Shown piece by piece: positions 14,332-22,404 of a DNA stretch of 42,765 nt. The notes under the pieces were generated by a model. That model did not search any database, was not told the origin of the DNA, and was given only the letters and a program-made list of their open reading frames with translations. Each line of letters starts with the position of its first letter. Position 1 is the stretch's first letter. Position numbers and translations under genes: made by a program. Source of the stretch: Nitrosomonadales bacterium. GTDB taxonomy: Bacteria > Pseudomonadota > Gammaproteobacteria > Burkholderiales > Gallionellaceae. The DNA is taken from the NCBI GenBank assembly GCA_016223025.1, contig JACRPU010000047.1, positions 1-42,765 of the forward strand, in the 5' to 3' direction.

Positions 14332-16107
14332 TCAATCCAGCTCGAACGCCGTTTCATAGTTCTGCTTGAGCGCGGGGTCCTGGTCTTCCTTGCGCAGGTA
14401 GCAGTTGCCGACCGCGAGCGCGTCCAGCCCGGTGCCCATGAAGCAGCGGAAGGCGTCTTCCGGCGAGCCGACGATGGGCTCGCCGCGCACGTTGAAGCTG
14501 GTGTTCACCAGCACCGGGCACCCGCTCACGGTCTGGATGCGCGCCGAGTAGTCCACGTGCGTGACGGCGGGGATGTCGGAGCGGGGCACGTTGAGCTTGG
14601 CGATCCCGAAGAGCTGTTTTTCTTCGCCCGTCATTTCGCGCCGCCGCGATTTCACCACGTCGGCCACCAGCAACATGTACGGGCTGTCGCCGTCCAGCTC
14701 GAACCACTCGCCCACCCGCTCGCGCAGCACCGACGGGGCGAAAGGCCGGAACGACTCGCGGTATTTCACCTTGAGGTTGAGCGTTTTCTGCATGGTCGGC
14801 GAGCGCGGGTCGCCCAGGATGGAGCGGTTGCCCAGCGCGCGCGGGCCGAATTCCATGCGCCCCTGGAACCAGCCGAGCGCCTTGCCTTGCGCCAGGTCTC
14901 CGGCGCTGGCGGCGACCAGTTCCGCGTCCCCGAGGGCGGAGAATTTCGCGCCGCAGCTTTCCAGCCTCGCCTCGATGTCCGCCTGGGCGAACGATGGGCC
15001 GAGGTAGGAGCCGCGCATGGCGTCGCCGCCCGCCACGCGCTCCCGGCCGAGCTGCATGTGGTAGCCGGCCAGCGCGGCGCCCAGCGCGCCGCCCGCGTCG
15101 CCCGCCGCCGGCTGGACGTAAAGGTTGTCGAAGCAGCCGTCGCGCAGCAGCTTGCCGTTGGCCACGCAGTTGAGCGCGACCCCGCCCGCCAGGCACAGGT
15201 TGGCCATCCCGGTTTCTTTCCGCAGGGAGCGCGAAAGCTTCAGCACCACTTCTTCGGTCACGGCCTGCACCGAGGCGGCCAGGTCCATGTGCCGCTGGGT
15301 CAGCAATTCGTCCGGCCGGCGCGGCGGGCCGCCGAACAGGGCGTCGAATTTCCCGCCGGTCATGGTCAGGCCGGTGCAGTAGTCGAAGTAGGACATGTCC
15401 AGCCGGAACGAGCCGTCCGGTTTCACGTCTATCAGGTGGTCGAGGATCAGCCCCGCGTATTTCGGCTCGCCGTAGGGCGCCAGCCCCATGACTTTGTATT
15501 CGCCGGAGTTGACCTTGAAGCCGGTGTAGTAGGTCATGGCCGAATACAGCAGGCCCAGGGAGTGGGGGAAATGGATTTCCTTGATCACCCGGAGGCTGTT
15601 TCCCTCGCCGATCGCGGCGGAGGTGGTCGCCCACTCCCCGACGCCGTCCATGGTCAGGACGGCGGCCTTCTCGAAAGGCGACGGGAAGAAGGCGCTGGCG
15701 GCGTGGCTGAGGTGGTGCTCGCTGAACAATAGCCGACCGTTCCAGTTCCCGGCCCCATCCAGCTTGCGGAATTCCTTCAGCAGGAGGTCTTTCAGAAAGA
15801 GCTTTTCCCGCAGCCACAGCGGGATGGACATGGAGAACGACCGGATGCCGCGCGGCGCGAACGCCAGGTAGGTTTCCAGCAGGCGCTCGAATTTCAGGAA
15901 CGGCTTGTCGTAGAACACGACGTGGTCCACGCCGCCCATCCCTGCCCCGGCTTCGTCCAGGCAGTAGCGCACCGCGTGCCGGGGGAAACTGGCGTCATGC
16001 TTTTTGCGCGTGAAGCGCTCTTCCTGCGCGGCGGCGACGATGCGCCCGTCCTCGACCAGCGCGGCGGCGCTGTCGTGGTAGAGCGCGGAAATTCCCAGTA
16101 CGCGCAA
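14332..16107 (-). CDS. NodU/SxtI-type O-carbamoyltransferase
   Basis: The enzyme transfers a carbamoyl group from carbamoyl phosphate to a hydroxyl, by way of carbamoyl-adenylate. Characterised relatives modify Nod factors (NodU), antibiotics (TobZ) and saxitoxin (SxtI). The 591-residue length is normal. The N-terminal ASKHA-like domain begins VLGISALYHDSAAALVEDG. It has EHHLSHAASAF with the metal-binding histidines and the DGVGEW loop. The C-terminal YrdC-like domain has GWFQGRMEFGPRALGNRS and NTSFNVRGEPIV. Everything looks intact. It starts 10 bases after the DUF5989 gene. The GC content is very high, with no sign of foreign origin. The acceptor is unknown. Confidence 0.93.
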   Translation of the reverse strand: MRVLGISALYHDSAAALVEDGRIVAAAQEERFTRKKHDASFPRHAVRYCLDEAGAGMGGVDHVVFYDKPFLKFERLLETYLAFAPRGIRSFSMSIPLWLREKLFLKDLLLKEFRKLDGAGNWNGRLLFSEHHLSHAASAFFPSPFEKAAVLTMDGVGEWATTSAAIGEGNSLRVIKEIHFPHSLGLLYSAMTYYTGFKVNSGEYKVMGLAPYGEPKYAGLILDHLIDVKPDGSFRLDMSYFDYCTGLTMTGGKFDALFGGPPRRPDELLTQRHMDLAASVQAVTEEVVLKLSRSLRKETGMANLCLAGGVALNCVANGKLLRDGCFDNLYVQPAAGDAGGALGAALAGYHMQLGRERVAGGDAMRGSYLGPSFAQADIEARLESCGAKFSALGDAELVAASAGDLAQGKALGWFQGRMEFGPRALGNRSILGDPRSPTMQKTLNLKVKYRESFRPFAPSVLRERVGEWFELDGDSPYMLLVADVVKSRRREMTGEEKQLFGIAKLNVPRSDIPAVTHVDYSARIQTVSGCPVLVNTSFNVRGEPIVGSPEDAFRCFMGTGLDALAVGNCYLRKEDQDPALKQNYETAFELD

Positions 16108-16117
16108 GCCCGCCCCC

Positions 16118-16267
16118 TCAGAACAGCGTGTAGATGAAGGGGGCGATGGCCGAGCCCTGGGCCAGCACGATCAGCGCGCCCAGGAGGGCCATCATCACGA
16201 AGATCGGCCACAGCCAGTATTTCTTGCGGGCGCGCAAAAACGCCCACAGTTCCTTGATCATTTCCAT
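16118..16267 (-). CDS. DUF5989 (SxtK-like) small membrane protein
   Basis: A 49-residue protein whose sequence starts MEMIKELWAFLRARKKYWLWP and continues into a single strong transmembrane helix. It ends FIYTLF. This is the pattern of the DUF5989 family, short membrane proteins found almost always beside carbamoyltransferases and SxtJ-like proteins. The start at 16267 was chosen because the open frame further upstream runs through a dispersed repeat. A second ATG two codons in is equally possible. Its conserved place suggests it helps anchor or assemble the carbamoyltransferase at the membrane, which is inference. Confidence 0.82.
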   Translation of the reverse strand: MEMIKELWAFLRARKKYWLWPIFVMMALLGALIVLAQGSAIAPFIYTLF

Positions 16268-16276
16268 TAACAGCCC

Positions 16277-16403
16277 TTTAACGTGAATCTCGCGCAGCGA
16301 GCGCATACCGTACCCCTCTCCTTCCGGGAGAGGGGGAACGGGGGTGAGGGAAACGCACATGGCGCAGGCCACCCCGAATGATGGATCGTCTGCGCCATGT
16401 GCG
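16277..16403 (+). repeat. 127-bp dispersed repeat, copy 1 (between sxtJ-like and DUF5989 genes)
   Basis: This is a 77-bp flank (16277-16353) containing a CCCTCTCC/GGGAGAGG-type hairpin. It is followed by a 14-bp perfect inverted repeat (16354-16367 and 16390-16403) around a 22-bp spacer. The second copy at 25339-25465 is in opposite orientation. Compared with the flank, the spacer is inverted between the copies. The hairpin begins directly after the stop codon of the sxtJ-like gene, so it may also act as an attenuator inside the operon. Confidence 0.9.
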
Positions 16404-16823
16404 TCAGAACTGGTTGGTCATCGAGCCGGGCGGCGGGCCGGGCGGGTCGCGCGGCACCCAGTACGAGGCCGCGCCGGGGTCGGGCTTGAGGCGCAACGGA
16501 TCCTTCCCGGCGAGCCGCAGCGCGGCCCCGACCGGGGTCAGGACGCCGTAAAACAGGATGGCCAGCGCGACCGGGCTGACCACTTTGCCCAGCAGGACGC
16601 CGAGCTTGATCCACATCCGGTTCATCCCCGACAGCCACGCCGGTTTCGCCAGCGCCGCCAGCGCGAACGCCGCGGCGGCGGCGGCGGACCACCACCGCAC
16701 CGCTTCCCCGTGGAGCAGCGGCCAGCCGGCGACCAGCAGGAACACGCCCGCAAACACCAGGCCGAAGGCGCGGTCGGACGACCCCTCCACGTGCTGCTCC
16801 CGGTTCAAGTCTTCGTGTGCCAT
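16404..16823 (-). CDS. SxtJ-family membrane protein
   Basis: This 139-residue protein has about three hydrophobic segments and the family pattern. DRAFGLVFAGVFLLVAGWPLL is followed by a second helix, then LSGMNRMWIKLGVLLGKVVSPVALAILFYGVLTPVGAALRL. The family's hallmark ending GKDPLRLKPDP-ASYWVPRDPPGPPPGSMTNQF is complete. SxtJ was named from the saxitoxin cluster, where it neighbours a carbamoyltransferase. The biochemical role is unknown. It is the first gene of the minus-strand cluster and is separated from DUF5989 by a dispersed repeat, an arrangement that probably arose by repeat insertion. Confidence 0.88.
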   Translation of the reverse strand: MAHEDLNREQHVEGSSDRAFGLVFAGVFLLVAGWPLLHGEAVRWWSAAAAAAFALAALAKPAWLSGMNRMWIKLGVLLGKVVSPVALAILFYGVLTPVGAALRLAGKDPLRLKPDPGAASYWVPRDPPGPPPGSMTNQF

Positions 16824-17214
16824 GGTTTCGGTTTGCGGTCAGGTTTCTTTCGGTTGCGCGGTTCGGGCAGCCCGGACAGGCCCCCCGCGCGGCGCGAGGG
16901 GGCGAAACATAACCCGAATCGGCGGGCTTGTCCACACTCGCTTGCACGCCTTTGTCCAACACGCGAGCCGTATAGAAAATCCCGGATAAAATAAGCTACA
17001 ATGAAACCGGTTCGCTCGCAGAGAAACAAACCAGCGAGCCAAGTTCAGGGCCTGCTCAATGAGCAAAGCCACGTAACATTAAACAGGCCCTTACGATCAA
17101 AATCGCGCTGTAGCGTGCCGGGGGCGCCGGAAATGCCAGTTCCATCTTTTCCTGGCAAGAGCCTGTTCTCGGATAACTCCGCCAATCGCCGCTGCAATCC
17201 TGAAAGAAATTAAG
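16824..17214. other. Divergent gene-free region upstream of the sxtJ-like gene
   Basis: This stretch of 391 bases has no gene I can support. On the minus strand a TGGACA (complement of 16929-16934) is 17 bases from a TATGTT (complement of 16906-16911), a fair promoter for the sxtJ operon. On the plus strand TACAAT at about 16995-17000 could serve the Tat protein gene. Two imperfect hairpins are visible: one at 17012-17039 and one with AGGGCCTG/CAGGCCCT arms near 17048-17093. Confidence 0.35.
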
Positions 17215-17427
17215 ATGAACATGCATAAAGATGCTCGCTCCTTATCGGGCAGAAGGAATTTCATGCTGGCAACATTTCTATGCCCTTTCCTTGCCGGCAA
17301 ACTGATGGAAGGTAGCAAAATCGGGGAAATCAACCCGCTATTCTCAAACAGGGAAGAGTTCATAGTTCTGGATGGGTGGGTCTTGCTGCAAGATGATCTT
17401 GCCGGAACTCCAGGTCAACTATCATGA
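17215..17427 (+). CDS. Small Tat-signal protein coupled to a GMC oxidoreductase
   Basis: A 70-residue protein with a twin-arginine motif (SGRRNFML at about 11-18) followed by a moderately hydrophobic stretch, so export in folded form or with a partner by the Tat system is likely. The C-terminal part holds FIVLDGWVLLQDDL, which resembles the short proteins often encoded just before GMC-type flavin dehydrogenases. The stop overlaps the next ATG (ATGA at 17424-17427), a strong sign of translational coupling and joint function. GAAAG lies 10 bases before the start. I infer a small subunit or export chaperone for the flavoenzyme, since the latter lacks its own signal. Confidence 0.65.
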   Translation: MNMHKDARSLSGRRNFMLATFLCPFLAGKLMEGSKIGEINPLFSNREEFIVLDGWVLLQDDLAGTPGQLS

Positions 17428-18896
17428 TTGCGGATCTAAACTCGGCAGAAAAAATCGCAACCAACGAACAATATGATGTTTGCATTTGTGGCACCGGCCC
17501 TGCGGGGATTACCGTAGCGAGAGCATTGGCGGCACAAGGCCGGAAAGTGGCCCTGTTTGAAGGTGGCGGGATGGAGTATTCCGAGCTTTCACAAAACCTG
17601 TATCAGGGCGAAAGCGTGGGTTTGCCGTATTGGGATGCGGTTCGCACGGCCAGGTTAAGGTATTTCGGGGGGACATCAAATCACTGGGCCGGCAGATGCT
17701 CATTTTTTGATAAAGTGGATTTCGAGCGGCGAAACCATTCCGGGTTGCCCGGATGGCCGATAACAAGAGAAGAGGTTTTTCAATTTTTTGATGCCGCATG
17801 TTCTATCCTGGATATTTCGATGGAAGCATTTCCGGCATCGCGGGCGGCAAAATGGAAGGGCGAAAATTTCAGGCTTTCCGATAGAGCTCACAGCCCCCCG
17901 ACCCGTTTTGGAGAAAAGTATCATCAGGAGCTGAAGATCTCTTCAAAAATTGATGTCTACATTAATGCCAACCTGACAAATATCAGGCTGAGAAAGAGCC
18001 TCGATGCGGCAGATTCCCTTGAACTCCGGAATTATAAAGATCAAAAATTCCTGTTCTCTGCCAGCAATTATGTGCTTGCCATGGGTACTATCGAGAATGC
18101 GCGCCTGCTCCTGAATTGCGACAAACAAATTCCGACCGGCATAGGCAATCAGAATGGAATGGTTGGCCGCTGCTTCATGGAGCACTTCAACGTGGAAATC
18201 GGCAGGTTTGTTTCGGACGATTCCCCAATCTGGCAACATGACAACATTCAGATCAACCCGAGCGAAGACTTGATCCGGAAATTGCAGATAGGAAACGCTG
18301 TCCTGAGTTTTGATCGCAACACCAGTCCGGCAAGTTATGGCCGCTTGGGAAAGCTCAGGCAAACTCTGCGGGAAGCGGTTTGCAAGTCAAGCCTGGCGAC
18401 CGACTTGTCCAGGAACATGGTTGATTTCAACTGCCCCGGCGATGGGGTGATATCCAGCCTGATAGAGCAAGCCCCAAACCCCGACAGCCGGATTACCCTT
18501 GGCCCGGAAAGGGACATGTTCGGCTTGCGCCGCGTCAGGCTCGATTGGCGGGCCACTGCCGCCGACCTCAAGACGATACGCACATTGGGGCTTGAAGTTG
18601 CCAAGGAAATGGCGCGCACCGGGATTGCAAGAGTTCAACTCAAGGACTTTATCCTCGATAACACAAAGGAAATCGGCGAATTTGGCCAGCACGCCCACCA
18701 GATGGGCACGACCAGAATGTCGGAAGATCCCCGCTTTGGCGTCGTTGACACCAACCTGCAAATACATGGCTTCAAAAATATCTACGTTGCCGGGAGCAGT
18801 GTTTTTCCAACCGGCGGTGGCAACAATCCAACCTTGACAATAGTCATGTTGTCAGAACGCCTGGGGCATCATCTGGCAAAATTCCGAACCGGGTGA
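17424..18896 (+). CDS. GMC-family FAD-dependent oxidoreductase, second copy
   Basis: A 490-residue flavoprotein with an N-terminal FAD-binding motif GTGPAG (23-28) and LFEGGG strand end. A substrate-domain segment RYFGGTSNHWAGRCSFFD follows. The GMC C-terminal domain has AHQMGTTRMS (probable active-site His), then YVAGSSVFPTGGGNNPTLTI. It is only distantly like the GMC protein at 10494 and is not a duplication of it. It has no signal peptide, but the coupled upstream gene encodes a Tat signal, so the complex may be periplasmic. AT-richer codon use than its neighbours (many AAA, GAT, ATT) suggests a different history. The substrate is unknown. Confidence 0.9.
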   Translation: MIADLNSAEKIATNEQYDVCICGTGPAGITVARALAAQGRKVALFEGGGMEYSELSQNLYQGESVGLPYWDAVRTARLRYFGGTSNHWAGRCSFFDKVDFERRNHSGLPGWPITREEVFQFFDAACSILDISMEAFPASRAAKWKGENFRLSDRAHSPPTRFGEKYHQELKISSKIDVYINANLTNIRLRKSLDAADSLELRNYKDQKFLFSASNYVLAMGTIENARLLLNCDKQIPTGIGNQNGMVGRCFMEHFNVEIGRFVSDDSPIWQHDNIQINPSEDLIRKLQIGNAVLSFDRNTSPASYGRLGKLRQTLREAVCKSSLATDLSRNMVDFNCPGDGVISSLIEQAPNPDSRITLGPERDMFGLRRVRLDWRATAADLKTIRTLGLEVAKEMARTGIARVQLKDFILDNTKEIGEFGQHAHQMGTTRMSEDPRFGVVDTNLQIHGFKNIYVAGSSVFPTGGGNNPTLTIVMLSERLGHHLAKFRTG

Positions 18897-18935
18897 TCTG
18901 CCGCTCCGACACCACTCAACGGATATTGATATAGC

Positions 18936-19760
18936 ATGTACGAAGCTTTCTACGGCTTGAAGGAAAAGCCTTTCTCCATCCAGCCCGACCCGGATTTCCT
19001 GTATTTTGGCCGCCGCCATACTCTCGCCTACGCGATGCTGGAGTTCGGAATCCGGAACGGCGCGGGGTTTTCGGTGATAAGCGGCGAAATCGGCTGCGGC
19101 AAGACCACGCTGATCCGGCATCTGCTCAACCAGATGGCGACCGACCTGACTGTCGGGCTGGTAAACAATACCTCGCCGGATATTGCCGACATGCTGGAAT
19201 GGATCATGCTGTCTTTTGGCCAGGCCTACGAAGGGATGTCCAGAGTGGCGCTATATGATGCTTTCCAGCGATTTCTGATCGGGCAGTACGGGGCGGGAAA
19301 AAGCGTGCTGCTCATCGTGGATGAGGCGCAGAATCTCGGTCCGGGCGCGCTGGAATCCTTGCGCATGCTTTCCAATATCAATGCCGACAAGCACCAGTTG
19401 CTCCAGATCATTCTGGTCGGACAGCCGCAACTGCGTGATCTGCTCGGGCGGCCCGAACTGAAACAGCTCGCCCAGCGTGTCGCGGTGGATTTTCACATCA
19501 CGCCTTTCTCCGCCGCCGAGGTGCAGAACTACATCGAGCACCGGCTGAAAACTGCCGGCAGGGAAACGCCCCTGTTTACTTCGGCGGCCTGCGCCTTGAT
19601 CGCAACGGCCAGCCAGGGCATTCCGAGAAGCATCAACATCCTGTGCGATACGGCGCTGGTTTACGGGTTTTCTGCCGAAGTCGAGCGCGTTGATTTGGCG
19701 CTGGTCAAAGACGTGCTGAGCGACAGGGATGAATTTGGCGCATTGTCGGCGCAGCGATGA
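18936..19760 (+). CDS. ExeA/GspA-type AAA ATPase
   Basis: A 274-residue AAA+ ATPase beginning MYEAFYGLKEKPFSIQPDPDFLYF, the hallmark of the ExeA/GspA family and of the related ATPases encoded in exosortase-linked exopolysaccharide loci. Walker A is GEIGCGKTT (50-58) and Walker B VLLIVDEAQN (124-133). The lid has LAQRVAVDFHITPFSAAEVQNYIEHRL. ExeA proper carries a C-terminal membrane segment and a peptidoglycan-binding domain, and this protein stops before them, matching the shorter form of polysaccharide loci. No exosortase or glycosyltransferase is in the window. It lies 39 bases after the GMC gene and is probably co-transcribed. Confidence 0.88.
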   Translation: MYEAFYGLKEKPFSIQPDPDFLYFGRRHTLAYAMLEFGIRNGAGFSVISGEIGCGKTTLIRHLLNQMATDLTVGLVNNTSPDIADMLEWIMLSFGQAYEGMSRVALYDAFQRFLIGQYGAGKSVLLIVDEAQNLGPGALESLRMLSNINADKHQLLQIILVGQPQLRDLLGRPELKQLAQRVAVDFHITPFSAAEVQNYIEHRLKTAGRETPLFTSAACALIATASQGIPRSINILCDTALVYGFSAEVERVDLALVKDVLSDRDEFGALSAQR

Positions 19761-19831
19761 CTGGCCGGATGCGGGCATGCAGTCTTTGCGGTTCGCCGTT
19801 CGTTTCCGGAAAAAATTGAGGGGGTGCGCAG

Positions 19832-21202
19832 ATGGAAGCCGGCCTTCTGCAAGGCAACAACATCGAAGCCTTGCCGCAGTTTCTCACCAGCCTCGCCATC
19901 GGCCTGCTGATCGGGCTGGAGCGCGAGCGCAACCCATCGGCCAAGGCCGGGCTGCGCACCTTCGCGCTGGTTGCCGTGTTCGGCACCCTGGCCGCGCTGC
20001 TCTCCACCAAGCTCGGTTCTCCCTGGATGCTGATTGCCGGGCTGCTGGTCACGGCAGGCATGATCATCGCCGCCTACCTCAGCAACCCCGGCGGGCATGG
20101 CGGCATCATGGATGAAGAGCGACGCCATGCCCTCTCCCTCTCTCCTGCCTCCCCCCCAGAGGGGGAGAATGATGATGTGTCGCTGCGCGACGCTCGCGCC
20201 GCCGAGAACGATCCTGGCACCACTACCGTGGCCGCCCTTGTGCTGTGCTACGGGCTGGGCGCGATGGTCTGGTACGACCTCGCCAAACTCGCCGTGATGC
20301 TGGCGATCGGCATCACCGCCCTGCTCTATTTCAAGCCTGAGCTGCGCGGGCTGTCGCAGAAACTCACGCGCCGCGACCTGGTTGCCGTGCTGCAATTTTC
20401 CGTACTGACTTTTATCGTATTGCCGATCCTGCCGGATCAGGATTACGGCCCCTATAACGCCTTCAACCCGCACCAGGCCTGGCTGATGGTGGTGCTGATT
20501 TCCGGCATCAGCCTGGCGGGTTATGCCGCCCTGCATCTGGCGGGAACCCGCTATGGCGCGCCGCTGCTGGGTTTTCTCGGCGGGCTGGTTTCCAGCACCG
20601 CGACCACGATGATCTATGCGAAACACGTCAAGGGCAACCAGGCCATGCAGAACCTTGCCGCCTCGGTGATCGTGATCGCCGGCATGGTGGTATTGCTGCG
20701 CCTGCTGGTGGTCAGCGCCGCTGTTGCCTATGGCGCGCTGCCCGGCCTGCTGCCGGTGCTGGCAGGCGGACTGCTGTCCGGCTTGCTGATCGCGCTGTAC
20801 AACTGGCGCAAGATGGATAAAGCCGCCGAACTCTACATTCCGGAGACCACCAACCCCGCCGAACTGCATACCGCGATCGGCTTCGGGGTGCTGTATGTGG
20901 CCGTGCTGCTGGGTGCGGCGTGGATGGCGGACATCGCGGGCAGCCGGGGTTTGTATGCCGTGGCCCTGGCATCCGGGCTGACCGATGTGGACGCCATCAC
21001 GCTGTCCAGCCTGCGCCTGTTCAATCTCGGGCAATTGAACGAGCAGCAGACCGTCACGGCGATTGCGCTCGCGGTACTTGCCAATCTCGCGTTCAAATTC
21101 GGCATGGTGATCTTCATCGGCGGTCGCGCGCTCGCCGGACGGGTCGCCATCGGTTTCGGCGCAATCGCCTGCGGGGTGCTGCTGGGGCTGTTTGCGCTAT
21201 AA
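19832..21202 (+). CDS. MgtC/SapB plus DUF4010 membrane protein
   Basis: A 456-residue integral membrane protein. The N-terminal part (about 10-90) is an MgtC/SapB-type domain with LAIGLLIGLERER and a GLRTFALVAVFGTLAALL segment. The C-terminal part is the DUF4010 region with many helices and conserved LGFLGGLVSSTATTMIYA and ASGLTDVDAITLS. Members are thought to act in ion or magnesium homeostasis, but transport has not been shown. A hydrophilic stretch at about residues 90-130 is coded by repeat-like DNA with C- and G-runs (20125-20180) and is probably an in-frame insertion in the loop between the two domains. The gene is otherwise intact. Confidence 0.85.
   Translation: MEAGLLQGNNIEALPQFLTSLAIGLLIGLERERNPSAKAGLRTFALVAVFGTLAALLSTKLGSPWMLIAGLLVTAGMIIAAYLSNPGGHGGIMDEERRHALSLSPASPPEGENDDVSLRDARAAENDPGTTTVAALVLCYGLGAMVWYDLAKLAVMLAIGITALLYFKPELRGLSQKLTRRDLVAVLQFSVLTFIVLPILPDQDYGPYNAFNPHQAWLMVVLISGISLAGYAALHLAGTRYGAPLLGFLGGLVSSTATTMIYAKHVKGNQAMQNLAASVIVIAGMVVLLRLLVVSAAVAYGALPGLLPVLAGGLLSGLLIALYNWRKMDKAAELYIPETTNPAELHTAIGFGVLYVAVLLGAAWMADIAGSRGLYAVALASGLTDVDAITLSSLRLFNLGQLNEQQTVTAIALAVLANLAFKFGMVIFIGGRALAGRVAIGFGAIACGVLLGLFAL
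20125..20180 (+). repeat. Probable in-frame repeat insertion in the DUF4010 gene
   Basis: C-rich DNA (CCCTCTCCCTCTC then a C-run) is followed by AGAGGGGGAG, forming an imperfect hairpin. It resembles the flank of the 127-bp repeats. It encodes a hydrophilic, low-complexity linker (LSLSPASPPEGEN) between membrane domains. Confidence 0.4.
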
Positions 21203-21203
21203 T
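21198..21203 (+). promoter_or_regulatory. -10 element for prfB
   Basis: A perfect TATAAT overlaps the stop codon of the DUF4010 gene, 29 bases before the prfB ATG. The -35 match is poor, so the promoter may depend on the strong -10. Confidence 0.4.
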
Positions 21204-21231
21204 CGCGCCCTTTCCAGCACGCGACCCCATC

Positions 21232-22336
21232 ATGGAAGCCGAACAGATCAACGCCATATCCAACCATCTGCAAGACCTGCGCGCGCGCGCCAACGAACTG
21301 CGGAGGTATCTTTGACTTCGACGGCAAGAAGGAGCGCCTCGCCGAAGTCGTGATCCTCGCCGAAGACCCGGCCACCTGGCAGGACAGCAAGCGCGCCCAG
21401 GAGCTGGGGCGCGAGCGCAAGATGCTGGAAGGCATCGTCCTCGCGTTGCGCCATCTCGACCGGAACCTGAACGACGCCGCCGAGCTGTTTGAAATGGCGC
21501 ATGCGGAAAGCGACGATGCCGGCCTGCGCAGTATCGCGGAAGACATCCGGCAGATGGAACAGCAGGTGGCTGACATGGAATTCCGCCGCATGTTTTCCGG
21601 CGAGCTGGACGCCAACAACTGCTTCGTGGACATCCAGTCGGGATCGGGAGGCACCGAGGCGCAGGACTGGGCCTCCATGCTGCTGCGCATGTACCTGCGC
21701 TACTGCGAGCGCAAGGGCTTCGGGGTCGAGGTGCTGGAAGAATCGGCGGGCGAAGTGGCGGGCATCAAGAGCGCCTCGCTCAAGGTCAGCGGCGACTATG
21801 CCTACGGTCGCCTGCGCACCGAGACCGGCGTGCATCGCCTGGTGCGCAAATCCCCGTTCGACTCCGGCAACCGCCGCCACACCTCGTTCGCCAGCGTGTT
21901 CGTCTATCCCGAAGTGGACGATTCCATCGAAGTGGACATCAACCCCGCCGATTTGCGCGTGGACACCTTCCGCGCCTCCGGTGCGGGCGGACAGCACATC
22001 AACAAGACCGATTCGGCGGTGCGCATCACCCATCTGCCCACCAACATCGTGGTGCAGTGCCAAAGCGACCGCTCGCAGCACCGCAACCGCGCCGAGGCGA
22101 TGGCGATGCTGAAGTCGCGGTTGTATGAAACCGAGCTGCGCAAACGCCAGGCCGAACAGCAGAAGCTGGAGGACTCCAAGACCGACATCGGCTGGGGCCA
22201 CCAGATCCGCTCCTACGTGCTGGACCAGTCGCGCATCAAAGACCTGCGCACCAACGTGGAAATCGGCAACACCCAGAGCGTGCTGGATGGCGACCTGGAC
22301 GACTTCATCGGCGCGAGCCTGAAGCAGGGTGTGTAA
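21232..22336 (+). CDS. prfB: Peptide chain release factor 2 (programmed +1 frameshift)
   Basis: RF2 ends translation at UGA and UAA. The gene is in two frames: 21232-21312 encodes the first 27 residues, then an in-frame TGA at 21313. A +1 shift onto GAC at 21314 continues to 22336, giving 367 residues, the normal length. The codon-anticodon determinant SPF is present (VRKSPFDSG). The catalytic GGQ sits at about 252-254 in [15 protein letters not shown]. The frameshift gives autoregulation, since low RF2 favours the shift. Any annotation that starts after the shift would miss the N-terminus. lysS, its usual neighbour in this lineage, is not next to it. Confidence 0.97.
21301..21316 (+). promoter_or_regulatory. 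prfB recoding site
   Basis: The slippery CTT before TGA followed by C is at 21310-21316, and the internal Shine-Dalgarno-like CGGAGG lies at 21301-21306, three bases upstream of CTT. This is the universal RF2 design. The SD core is slightly weaker than the common AGGGGG form. Confidence 0.95.
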
Positions 22337-22404
22337 CTCTCGTGCCGCCTGCCGCATTAAAAACCCTGCTCCTCCCGCCTCGGCCAGGTTTTTCCTGAAC
22401 CGCC

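Noticed and set aside
14354..15817. Long minus-strand open frame in another phase of the carbamoyltransferase gene, and a matching long plus-strand frame at 14557-15732
   Set aside because: Both are rich in Arg, Ala, Gly, Pro or His with no domain. The intact carbamoyltransferase explains the region; the high GC3 creates such shadows.
18936..19760. Considered this as evidence of a complete exosortase/PEP-CTERM polysaccharide locus
   Set aside because: Only the ATPase is present. There is no exosortase, chain-length regulator or glycosyltransferase in the window, so no complete locus can be claimed.
19661..21034. 457-codon open frame antisense to the AAA ATPase and DUF4010 genes
   Set aside because: It is a low-complexity Gln/His/Arg-rich product spanning two genuine genes; a GC-driven shadow.
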